A DNA stretch of 64,000 bases from the NCBI RefSeq assembly GCF_010667655.1, contig NZ_WHZU01000005.1, positions 124,001-188,000 on the forward strand, given 5' to 3'. The position numbers and the translations under genes are program-made. Each line of letters starts with the position of its first letter. Position 1 is the first letter of the stretch. Below, piece by piece: positions 55,537-64,000 of the stretch. Source of the DNA: Bifidobacterium saimiriisciurei. Its GTDB lineage: Bacteria > Actinomycetota > Actinomycetes > Actinomycetales > Bifidobacteriaceae. The notes beneath the pieces were generated by a model, which ran no database searches, was not told the DNA's origin, and saw nothing but the letters and a program-made list of their open reading frames with translations.

Positions 55537-56568
55537 TCACTGCGAAAGCGCCGCCACACTATCACGTACGATCAGTTCCGGGGAGAGGATGACACGACGC
55601 TGTCGGTCTCGGGGCACGCTTTCATAGTTGACGTCACGATAGCCATAGACCAAATCCATGGCCTTGCACATCATGATGTCGAACGGCTGACGAACCGTAG
55701 TCAACGCAGGACCAAGGAACCGCGAGGGAAATACGTCGTCGAACCCCACAACCGATAACTGATCGGGAATGATGATATGACATTTGGACGCAGCCTGATA
55801 TACACCGACTGCCATCAAATCGTTAAGCGCAAAAATCGCCGTGGGCGGCTCATCCAGCGACAACATCTCCAAAGCGGCATGATGCGCGGTTTTGGGCATG
55901 TAGTCGCATTCGCGGATGAGGTCGTCGTTCACTTCGATGTTCGCGGCGCGCAACGCCATCTTGAACCCCTCCAAGCGAGCGCACGAGGCCTCCGAATCAT
56001 TAGGACCGGTGACGACGCCGATACGTCGATGGCCCATATCAGTGAGATACCGGCCGGCCATAAGGCCACCCGTCCAGTTGTCGACTCCGACTGAAAGATA
56101 CTCGTCTCCCGCCCCCTTCGGCAAGTCGAAGACGACATAAGGGATTCCATTGTCGGAGAACAGCTGACGCTCTTCGTCCGTCATGTCGGTCAGCATCAGA
56201 ATGACGCCCAGCGGATTGCGCTCCATGATGCGACGGAACAGCTCATAGCGCCCCTTTGGCTTGGTCTCATGCATGACGACATCAACGCCGAGATCGTCGG
56301 CATACCGGGAAGCTCCACGTATCAGCTCGAGGGTGCCGCTACTGTCGATATGGGAGATGACAACATCGATTACATGGGCCACACGTCGATTCCCGACGTC
56401 CTTGCGCTCATATCCGATATCCTCGAGAATCGTCTCGATACGTTGACGGGTCTCATCCGACACGTCACTGCGCCGGTTGATGACCTTGGAGACCGTAGAC
56501 GCGGAGACACCGGCAATTTCGGCGATCTGCGTCACTCGAAGGTTCTTCTTTCCGATGCTATCTGCCAT
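55537..56568 (-). CDS. LacI-family regulator of the GH43 island
   Basis: A 343-residue repressor. The helix-turn-helix reads TQIAEIAGVSASTVSKVINR, and the hinge YERKDVGNRRVAHV departs from the usual AxxL form. The sensor domain has VGFDDVFPSRFLGPALTTVR. Start at 56568 with GGGAA upstream; the longer frame is unsupported. It lies between the MFS carrier and the anchored GH43 gene, so it probably controls these in response to arabino- or xylo-oligosaccharides. It may compete or cooperate with the ara-operon regulator, whose operator recurs upstream of the second GH43 gene. Target sites are not proven. Confidence 0.88.
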   Translation of the reverse strand: MADSIGKKNLRVTQIAEIAGVSASTVSKVINRRSDVSDETRQRIETILEDIGYERKDVGNRRVAHVIDVVISHIDSSGTLELIRGASRYADDLGVDVVMHETKPKGRYELFRRIMERNPLGVILMLTDMTDEERQLFSDNGIPYVVFDLPKGAGDEYLSVGVDNWTGGLMAGRYLTDMGHRRIGVVTGPNDSEASCARLEGFKMALRAANIEVNDDLIRECDYMPKTAHHAALEMLSLDEPPTAIFALNDLMAVGVYQAASKCHIIIPDQLSVVGFDDVFPSRFLGPALTTVRQPFDIMMCKAMDLVYGYRDVNYESVPRDRQRRVILSPELIVRDSVAALSQ

Positions 56569-56676
56569 GAACGATTCCCGATCATCGTGAGTGCTATGAA
56601 TATTGCTTTCCCACTCTATCGCACGCTTTCTGGGTGTTCCTTCGAAATTTGCCTTATAGAGGCGCGAAACATAAAA

Positions 56677-56710
56677 GCGTAGAAGCGGATGAGGAGAACC
56701 GCTTCTACGC
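56677..56710 (-). terminator. Terminator of the GH43 gene
   Basis: GCGTAGAAGCGG pairs perfectly with CCGCTTCTACGC and is followed by TTTT on the minus strand. It lies between the GH43 stop and the LacI start, so these are separate units. Confidence 0.85.
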
Positions 56711-56792
56711 CTCCGAGGGCTTCCAGATGACGGAGGAAGAAACATCATCTGAAGCCACGACGCCACAGGCAATTGTCCGTCATGACGGACGG

Positions 56793-59700
56793 CTACTGCC
56801 GACGACGGGCCAGCAGACGCATCACCCCAGCCGTACCGGCCAGTAGTGCGGCCGCTAAGACCAGCCCGCCGACTGCGATGCCGGTACGGGAGAGAGTGCT
56901 ACGCCGCTGCATGTTTGCGGACTTGCCGTCTGCTGTTCCGGTCTGCCGATGGGAACCGGAAGACGTAGACGCTGACGGCTTATCGGATGGAACCGCAGAC
57001 GGCTTTTCAGACGGATTGTCCGACGGGTGACCGCCTGGGTTTTCCGACGAGGCAGACACCGTCAACTTCGCCGAGCCCGAAACGCCCGAGCCATCCTTCG
57101 CCGTGGCCGTAATCGTCACCGTGCCCACACCTACTGCAGTCACCCGGCCCGAAGCGTCCACCTTCGCGACCTTCTCGTCCGAAGACGACCATGAGACCGA
57201 TTTGTCCGAGGCATTCTCCGGCTTCACAGACACCTTCGCCCGCACGACCTCACCGACCTTCACGAACGACCTATCCAACGAAACCATCACACCCGACACC
57301 GGCACAACAGACGAGGTCGTACGATCTACAGCCAACTGCGCAAGTTGCACCTCCAAAGCACGCTGGGGGGCATCAACTTCATTCTGGGTGGAAGGCTTGT
57401 TGGCGAGCGCGGTCTCCGCTTTCGTCAACAGCATCTGCATTACACTCCATTCATCTGCTGGGTATTCAGTTGGCTTGAGCTTCTTGGCTTTCGCAATCGT
57501 GTTCTCCAAAGCAGCAGTGGAAACATTTTTACCATCAGCGCTAAGCACATCGCTCAGGTCGTAGTAGTCAAAGTCCACATAACCGCCAATGGTATCTTTG
57601 GCATAGTTGAACAGTCCGATACGGTACCCCTTGAAGTGAGATAGGCTCCAGTCATAGCCGAACGGCCCTTGTTCGCCTCCGAGCTTCTGCCAGATCTTGC
57701 CATCAAGGCTGTATAGATACTGGACGGTAAGACGACCGCTGCTATTGTCAAGCACGTTGTCGCTCTTAAGCCACACGTTCGTGTTGCTTCCAAGGTCGAC
57801 CGTGGAACCATCTACAAACGCCTCGGTCTTGTCCCTGTCAATGGTGTCGTCAATGATATTGCCGGAGGAATCCTTCCTACCGTTGTCATAGATTCTCTTG
57901 ACCACACCCAGTACTCGCTTACCGTTTTCTTGACGCACTGCGGCGTAGGAGAAGCTACGGGTATAGGTGGCGATACCTGCGGTATCACCATCCTTCATAT
58001 GACTTACATCCATCTTGGTCTCAGCCGACATATCGCCACCAAAAGTGCGCTGCGAAAGCATATTTCGTGCGGTCTCGAAATAAGTGAGATCACCCTTGGT
58101 GCCTTTCATATATTTGGCGTTCTTCGATACCTTGTGTCCATTGGTCAGACGTAGCCAGCCATTACGATCGGTCAATGACCAGTATCGATTATCCGGATTG
58201 TGAGCCCATTCCCATACCATGTCAAGATTGGAACCATTCGGCTTGTACTCATCCGCCACCGCATATTCCTTGGTGCCGTCCGTCCTCATCGAGACGTCGT
58301 CCACAAAGAAGTTCATCAGATCATTTGTCTTGTCAGGCGTCGCCGTCCACGGAGTTTCAAAGAACACTTCGGCACTGTCCGCATCAAAGTCCTTCGGAAC
58401 GGTGTACGAACCGCTGATCTGGGACCATTCGCCCCTCTTCGCAGTCGCGGACGCCATCACGTAGGCCTTGTTCTTATCCCGAATGGTGAAATTAAATGTT
58501 TTGGTGTTCGGACCGTCCTTATATAGCACATATGCGGAAACCGTGTATGTGCCGCCAGCCACTATCTTGCCGGAAACAGACTGAACAGGGCCAGCGCCCG
58601 TAGCGGTTCGACCGGTCACTTGCAACGAGTTCGGAGCACTATGGTTAGTGGAGTCAAGAGATATCTTTGCTCCCTCTCTGCCTTCCCATCCGGATTCATC
58701 CTTTACCTCACCGTTGGAGATCACCTCGGTTTCACCAGATGCGGGAGCTTCGTCCAAGGTCCACCAATCCTGATCTTGATACGTCTGGTGAGGGGCATCA
58801 TTGTCAAAATCGTCGGAATTGACGATGCTCTTGAGCCGTACCAGATTTTCCAGATCAGACGGCAACGAGATGGGCTTGTCATAGGTATCGCCGGCGGATA
58901 CCTTGTTGTCCTTCCCGAATGTAGGCCAGCCGTCCTTGTCCCATGTGGCCGGGATCAAACCGGGAATACGACCATTCGGATAGGTATCACGGAAGAAAAA
59001 TCCTTCCCAATGAGTACCACCACCTTCTTTATCGGACACTTCCACGAGGCTGCCCTGAGCGAAGCCACCGAGCGTGTATTTCCTAGCCTCATATTTGGAA
59101 CCATCAAGCAAGTCGGTGGTGCGCAGCAGCATCACCGTCCGACCATCCTTGCCCCAGTAAATAGTCGGATTGTAAAAGTACTTACCGATTTTAAAAATCT
59201 GGGAACCTTCGAATCCGGTGGGCACTTCACCCAACGCATCTTCGAATTGCTGGGCGGAGATGATATTCTCATGCGACTCCACCACAGTCTTCATATCATT
59301 CTTATCGAGCTTGTACTCGTTAGCGCCGGAGATAATCCATGGATCATCGTTCTCATCAAAATACAGAGAAGGATCATGAAAACCTCTGCCAAGTGCAACC
59401 TTGGTCCATGTGCCGTGTTCGATGTCATCAGTGTAGTAGATGAAGGCACCACCCAAATTGTTGGTGTTAAACAGCACATAGAATTTACCATTGTGGTATC
59501 GAATGGAAGGAGCCCATTCCCCTTCTCCATACGAGCTTGCACCATTGCGCAATGACGATGCGTCACTCATCGATATACGATCATATACATAGGTGACGAT
59601 CTGCCAGTTAATAAGATCATAGGATTTCATGACCGGTGCGCCCGGACTGAGCTCCATGGTGGTGCTGACCATATAGTAGATGTCTCGCCCTTCAGTGTTC

Positions 59701-59927
59701 TTGGGATCGTTCTTGGGCAGACGCATTACACTGACATCCGGAACGTCGGAATTCAACACAGGAATCGAGTAGGTACCGTCGCCATTGTCGGATGTTGTAT
59801 AGCCGCGATTAACAGTTGATGTCTCAGCAGCCGTGGCCGGCATGACGAAAGCCGTCACACTCATGCCCACTGCTATCGCTCCGGCAAGAAGCCCCGATAG
59901 CCGGCGAATAGTATGGAATTCTTTCAT
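56793..59927 (-). CDS. Cell-wall-anchored GH43 glycosidase (xylosidase/arabinofuranosidase type) with CBM and Big2 domains
   Basis: 1044 residues. After the signal peptide (AFVMPATAAE) a GH43 five-bladed propeller covers residues about 40-380: DVSVMRLPKNDP, IYYMVSTTMELSPGAPVMKS, WAPSIRYHNGKFYVLFN, FHDPSLYFDENDDPW, TGFEGSQIFKIG. These carry the Asp/Asp/Glu catalytic set. A CBM4_9/CBM22-like module (VISNGEVKDESGWEGREG) follows, then the concanavalin-like GH43 C-terminal domain (DMVWEWAHNPDNRYWSL), a helical linker, a Big2 domain (VSWSSSDEKVAKVDASGRV) and LSRTG plus membrane helix and RRRQ. The propeller most resembles xylan-acting GH43 subfamily 12-type enzymes; exact bond specificity is inferred. 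AGGAGGGAG precedes the ATG. Confidence 0.9.
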   Translation of the reverse strand: MKEFHTIRRLSGLLAGAIAVGMSVTAFVMPATAAETSTVNRGYTTSDNGDGTYSIPVLNSDVPDVSVMRLPKNDPKNTEGRDIYYMVSTTMELSPGAPVMKSYDLINWQIVTYVYDRISMSDASSLRNGASSYGEGEWAPSIRYHNGKFYVLFNTNNLGGAFIYYTDDIEHGTWTKVALGRGFHDPSLYFDENDDPWIISGANEYKLDKNDMKTVVESHENIISAQQFEDALGEVPTGFEGSQIFKIGKYFYNPTIYWGKDGRTVMLLRTTDLLDGSKYEARKYTLGGFAQGSLVEVSDKEGGGTHWEGFFFRDTYPNGRIPGLIPATWDKDGWPTFGKDNKVSAGDTYDKPISLPSDLENLVRLKSIVNSDDFDNDAPHQTYQDQDWWTLDEAPASGETEVISNGEVKDESGWEGREGAKISLDSTNHSAPNSLQVTGRTATGAGPVQSVSGKIVAGGTYTVSAYVLYKDGPNTKTFNFTIRDKNKAYVMASATAKRGEWSQISGSYTVPKDFDADSAEVFFETPWTATPDKTNDLMNFFVDDVSMRTDGTKEYAVADEYKPNGSNLDMVWEWAHNPDNRYWSLTDRNGWLRLTNGHKVSKNAKYMKGTKGDLTYFETARNMLSQRTFGGDMSAETKMDVSHMKDGDTAGIATYTRSFSYAAVRQENGKRVLGVVKRIYDNGRKDSSGNIIDDTIDRDKTEAFVDGSTVDLGSNTNVWLKSDNVLDNSSGRLTVQYLYSLDGKIWQKLGGEQGPFGYDWSLSHFKGYRIGLFNYAKDTIGGYVDFDYYDLSDVLSADGKNVSTAALENTIAKAKKLKPTEYPADEWSVMQMLLTKAETALANKPSTQNEVDAPQRALEVQLAQLAVDRTTSSVVPVSGVMVSLDRSFVKVGEVVRAKVSVKPENASDKSVSWSSSDEKVAKVDASGRVTAVGVGTVTITATAKDGSGVSGSAKLTVSASSENPGGHPSDNPSEKPSAVPSDKPSASTSSGSHRQTGTADGKSANMQRRSTLSRTGIAVGGLVLAAALLAGTAGVMRLLARRRQ

Positions 59928-60092
59928 AAGACTCCCTCCTCTTTGAGGATGAAAATAGCAAGTGACAGCCAAAAATGGCCAATGACGTTAAGTTATATGA
60001 TTTTGAGGGACACTGCGAGCCCAGAAAAGAAATCCGCAGGGCCCCTCTGAACATGGAATCTGCACAGAGGAGGAACAGACTCCAAGAACCGA

Positions 60093-62781
60093 TTACGACA
60101 GGCAACGCTTGCGACAAATTGCCAACACGACACCAACGGCGACCAGCACAACCGCGATACCAAAGATGCCCGCAACGGATGTTCCGGTTCTCGCCAGCGA
60201 ACCATTGGACACCTGTCGCCGAGATGTGTTATCGACACCCGAAATGGTGGCCGATGGCGTCTTCCCGCTATTGCCGCCGCCGGCATTGTTACCGGTGCCA
60301 TCCGATGGGTTCTGCGATGGTTTGTCAGACGACCCTTCACCACTACCCGGCTTTTCCGACGAGTCCGCCGACACCGTTAGCTTCGCAAAACCCGAAACGC
60401 CCGAGCCATCCTTCGCCGTGGCCGTAATTGTCGCCGCGCCCGCGCCCACTGCCGTCACCCGGCCCGAAGCGTCCACCTTCGCGACCTTCTCATCAGAGGA
60501 CGACCAGGAAACGGACTTATCCGAAACGTTCTCCGGGGACACCGACGCCTTCGCCAACACGGACTCGCCGACCTTCACCGCGTCACGCTCCAACGAAACC
60601 GACACACCGGAAACCGGCACGACAGTCGGCTCAGGATCGGCCTTGGCGAAGGTGTAGGTCTTGATGTCGAACAATTCGGGGTTCGACTTGTCGGCCTGTG
60701 TGGCCTTGAAGGTAAAGAACACGTTGTGCACGCCGGTCACGCCGGAAAGCGCAGCGGTGTAGTCGGCGTAGGCAGAGCCATCGCCGGCGGGAATCTTCAC
60801 CGTGGCAACGGGCTCGGTGTCGTTGGAGTCAAGACGGACCTCGATGTTGCCACCCACCTTGGCCGCCGCGTTCACGGTGATGGACTTGGCACCGGCCTTG
60901 CCGAAGTCGACGTTGGCGAGCGATGTCCATTCACCGTCGTTGATGTTGCCAAGTTTCTGGCCGTCGGCATTGTCGGAGGTCAGGTCGATCACACGCACGC
61001 CGGACTTGGTGTCGTAGGCGTCCTGGATGCCGGAATCCCACGCAATGGTGGAGGCGCTGATGCCGCCTTCAGGGTAGGCGTCGAGATTCTTGACCTGATC
61101 GAGACCCTTGTAGGTCATGGTGATCGGCGCGATGCTGCCGTCCTTGTTGATGGTAATGGGATCGACGTGGGTGTTGCGGTAACCGCGAGCCTTGTCGAGA
61201 TTGCCGCCGTCAGTGAGTTCCTTGGCCACGGTCTGCGCATGATAGACCATGTACCAGCTGTTTCCGAGCTGCACCATGGCATGATGGTTGTTGCCACCGA
61301 CGCTGAAGAACTTGCTCGGGTTGTCCATGATTTCGCCCTGGTACGCGAACGGACCCATCGGGCTCTTCGACGTCATGTACGCGATGTTGCCGTAGCCGAT
61401 CTTGTTGCCGTCAATGACGTTCTCATGGCTGAAGTTGGTGCAGTAGGAGTAGTAGTAGGTGTCGCCGATCTTCGCGATGCCGGAATCCTCGAACATGGCA
61501 GGCGCGTCGATGATCTTGGCATCGCCGACGGTGCTGATCATATCGTCGCCGAGCTGAATCACGCGGGCGGTGTTCGGGTGCTCCTTCTGCCCGTCGGGCA
61601 CGCCACCGCCGTAGTAGAGGTAGCCAGTGCCGTCGGAGTCGGTGAACACGGCCGGATCGAACAGCCAGGTCACACCGGAGGACGCCTGGGTGCCCCACTT
61701 GATGAGCAGGCTGCCACGCTCGTCCTTCCATGGACCGACCGGAGAGTCGGCCGTCAGAACGCCGATGCCGCTACCGCCGTTGGCAAAATACAGGAAGAAC
61801 TTTTCCTTGCCGTCGATGGTCTTGTGCGTGACGGCCGGCGCCCACGAGTTGCCGGCCCACTTGGCAATGCCTTGGTCGCCCGCCACACGGATGTAGCCTT
61901 CATTGCGCCAGTTCACCATGTCGTCGGTGGAGAGCACGTTGATGGTCTTTACATCGGCGAAGGAGTTGTCCTTGATGTTACCGTCGGCATCGTATTCGTA
62001 GTCATTAGGTAAGCGACCCGTCCTCGTTGATCTTGGTCGCGTCCCCGGTAGTGTACACGTATACACGGCCGTTGTATTCCATGGCCCAAGGGTCGGCACC
62101 GTACCAGTAGTCGATGATGGGGTTGCTGTTGCCCACCTGCTTGGCCGCCTTGGCCGTACCGGCAGGACGTACGACGGGTTCGCTCGTCTTGCCGGTCAGG
62201 GTGACGTCATCGACGATGAAATCACCGGTCTTGCCGGTGCCGTACACAGTTTCGATGACCAGCGACGGATTCGAATAGTCACCGTTGCCGCCCAGTGCGG
62301 CAGTACCCTTGATTTCAGTCCATGCGCCAGCCTTCACGGCGGCGGAAGCAATCTGTCCGCAGCCGCTGCCGTTGCCGGAGCAAATAGTGAAGTTGAACGT
62401 GGCGTCCTCGGTGGACTTAATCCACATGCTGCCGGTATAGCTTTCGCCCTTGGTGACCTTGCCGTTCAACGACTGGATGGCACCGGCGTCGGTGCTCTTG
62501 CGATCAGTCACCTTCAGAGCCTTGGAACCACCGTGGACGTCATCCGACACAGCCGTAATCGTGGACTTGGACGCGTCCCACACGGTTCCGGACTTCCATG
62601 ACGCCGTATCGTTCTCGAAATCACCGTTGGCAATCAGATTGACGGCTCCACCGTCAGCAGCTGACGCTGTCTCGGCTCCCATCGGCATCATCACTGCGAC
62701 GAGACAAATCACAGCCGAAAACGCCGAGACAACGGTCCGCGCAGAAATCCGATGGATTCCCCTAGACCCTATGTGCTCCAT
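60093..62781 (-). pseudogene. Anchored GH43 enzyme gene interrupted by a one-base frameshift
   Basis: The N-terminal frame (62781 to 62005) encodes a signal peptide, a CBM4_9/CBM22-like module (LIANGDFENDTASWKSG) and the first propeller strand with the catalytic base (NPIIDYWYGADPWAMEYNGR), then stops after DATKINEDGSLT. The other frame resumes at NDYEYDADGNIKDNSF and runs to 60093: WAGNSWAPAV, WLFDPAVFTDSDG, APAMFEDSGIAKIGDTYYYS, a CBM6-like module (SGVRVIDLTSDNADGQKL), a Big2 domain and LARTG with membrane helix. Removing one base near 62007 joins them (GSLT-NDYE). The site (CTTACCTAATGA) is not a homopolymer, so real inactivation is as likely as a sequencing error. ATG at 62781 has GGAGGA upstream. 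If intact it would be an about 895-residue arabinoxylan or arabinan debranching enzyme. Confidence 0.88.
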
Positions 62782-62900
62782 AAACACTCCTCCACCGGTG
62801 GCCCGACTCCTCGAGGATGGGACACCGATTTCCTCATATCGTCTCGTCGCCGAGACTGCTCAGCACAGCGGCAATTTCGGATGGTGTTCCTAACTGCCGA

Positions 62901-62914
62901 TGTGAACGCTCACC
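62901..62914. promoter_or_regulatory. LacI-type operator upstream of the broken GH43 gene
   Basis: TGTGAACGCTCACC shares 13 of 14 bases with the araB operator. On the minus strand it falls between TTGGTG and TTAGGA (17-base spacing), a weak promoter, so a repressor would block it. It is about 120 bases before the start codon. Confidence 0.6.
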
Positions 62915-63164
62915 AACGAGCATCGCGAAAATAATATATCGAATTAGCGAATTTCGTCAAATTATTTCGAATCTTTTCGAGAAGAATTATTCAATTCTCA
63001 AAGTTCACGTATATGCGCTGTTTCATATTTTCGAAATTTTTATATCCGCTGACTACATACTGCCATCTACACACACCATCGCCTAACACATTTCGAAAAC
63101 AGCATATTCATCGACCTTAATTGCCGTATAACGAAACGCACACGGCAACATACAGATCTCAATA

Positions 63165-63250
63165 CCCGAATCTGCGATTCATAACACCAAACAGATGTTT
63201 TCCACTTCGAAGACATCCAAAACACACTGCAAATTACGGATTCCGGTGCT
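63165..63250. repeat. 86-bp inverted-repeat element, copy 2
   Basis: It begins CCCGAATCTGCGATTCAT and ends ACGGATTCCGGTGCTT, aligned end to end with the 54-kb copy, including a shared CAAAC after the left arm. The arms have diverged from perfect pairing. It ends 40 bases before array 2. The AT-rich 62920-63160 stretch in front holds no gene. Confidence 0.6.
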
Positions 63251-63289
63251 TCAGTCATCACAGTGAGGGGCTGGCCTATTCGCCGTTCT

Positions 63290-63751
63290 CATGAATGGGC
63301 CAGCCTGTCATATCTGATGATTCGTGTCCAACACCTTCGCGCATGAATACCGCGATACTCATATTCTCGACGATTCATGCCCCCATATAGTTACGCACAA
63401 ATGCCAAGACACGTATACTTCTAACGATTCACGAAATGCATCGCCACGCATGAATCGTCGAATATACGGGTATCCACCGATTCATAAGCAGACGTCGTGC
63501 TCACGAATCGCTGGATGCATGCGCATCTGTCGATTAGTGTGCAACGATATCGTTCGCCAATCATCACATACTCCTATATCCGACGATTCATGCATGAACA
63601 TCCGGCTTGTGAATCATGAGATATAGAGACGTCGACCCATTCGCGGATGCCAAAGCTGCTCAGGACTTCCAATATGAACTCGCATCTGCATATTCGTGAG
63701 TCAACACCCGTTTCGCGAATGCCGGTTACGCACATATCGATTGATTCGTGA
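63290..63751. repeat. Array 2: nine 37-bp palindromes at 53-bp intervals
   Basis: Units start at 63290, 63342, 63395, 63449, 63502, 63555, 63608, 63661 and 63714, so steps are 52, 53, 54 and then 53 throughout. Good units: CATGAATCG...CGATTCAT (63449), CACGAATCG...CGATTAGTG (63502, with inner GATGC/GCATC), GCATGAAT...ATTCATGC (63341-63380). Others keep only one good arm but stay in register. It is the same family and orientation as array 1, 33 kb away. No gene is visible. Confidence 0.85.
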
Positions 63752-64000
63752 GATACGGACGACCATGATTACTCTCGTATACGACGTATAAAACACGTAA
63801 GACGCACAAAGATCCAGAAGAGGCATGCCGAACTCGGACTCGGGGGGGGGGCAAGGGCGCGTCCCTCTACCGGATGCGCCGTCCGGAAAGAAATCAATGG
63901 CATCTTCGACGAAATGAAGACGGCGGGATTCGCGGCCGTATGGTGCTTGGCCTGACGAAATTCCGCTTCCAATCCCCCATTTCCCAGCCAAACGCCAGCG
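63752..64000. other. Unassigned end of window with a ten-G tract
   Basis: A run of ten G lies at 63842-63851. Short ORFs on both strands here have no ribosome site or family match. On the plus strand a frame around 63881-63950 reads like the end of a protein (EINGIFDEMKTAGFAAVWCL), but its beginning is disrupted, so this may be debris of a former gene. Confidence 0.35.

Noticed and set aside
61995-62030. Programmed ribosomal frameshift in the GH43 gene
   Set aside because: No slippery heptamer or downstream structure is visible at the junction, and extracellular glycosidases are not known to use frameshifting.

Overview
The window is a high-GC Gram-positive chromosome segment with the gene content and order expected of Bifidobacterium: an araB-araD-araA operon, argS-lysA-hom-thrB, a Maf-Nudix fusion, NucS, an F1Fo-ATPase operon in the order atpBEFHAGDC, GlgE, LacI-type sugar regulators and modular cell-wall-anchored GH43 enzymes. 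No phage, integrase, transposase, CRISPR-Cas or rRNA genes were seen. Assignment to genus is by inference from content; no species is claimed.

Layout. 1-3.4 kb: start of a 5'-nucleotidase gene and a large anchored VWA/pilin-like protein. 3.8-9.4 kb: arabinose operon (araB, araD, araA, minus strand) with its presumptive LacI regulator upstream; a lac-type palindrome sits at the araB promoter. 9.7-13 kb: AEC-family carrier facing an acyltransferase/SGNH protein. 13.2-21.3 kb: threonine/lysine block (argS, lysA, hom, thrB, maf-nudix). 21.4-29.5 kb: amino-acid permease, unknown membrane proteins, RidA, tRNA-Arg, a glutamine-type ABC transporter (binding protein fused to permease), a CYTH protein and a CnoX-like chaperone. 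30.3-35.5 kb: envelope cluster (lipoprotein, 792-aa membrane protein, FKBP lipoprotein) and NucS. 35.6-42.8 kb: ATP synthase. 43.3-47.1 kb: MetA with acetyl-CoA-type Glu111, initiator tRNA, LPVTG thioester adhesin. 47.4-50.9 kb: copper ATPase fused to cupredoxin and YHS domains, divergent from a CsoR repressor. 51-54 kb: hypothetical gene and GlgE. 54.2-62.8 kb: pentoside-utilisation island (MFS carrier, LacI regulator, GH43 enzyme, and a second GH43 gene broken by a frameshift).

Metabolic logic: the anchored GH43 enzymes would release pentoses outside the cell, the MFS carrier may import products, and AraB/D/A feed L-arabinose into the pentose pool. A 13-base match between the araB operator and the site upstream of the broken GH43 gene suggests one LacI protein controls both ends of this route.

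The least explained content is intergenic. Two arrays (29.7-30.1 kb and 63.3-63.75 kb) consist of diverged 37-bp palindromes repeating almost exactly every 53 bp, about five DNA helical turns. A third array of a different palindrome (about 51-bp steps) lies between argS and lysA. A separate family of nested hairpins sits directly on the stop codons of araD, araA and a lipoprotein gene; its stems covary around a conserved core, and its outer arm pairs with the 3' end of the host gene. A two-copy 86-bp inverted-repeat element and a duplicated gene end behind the AEC carrier complete the set.
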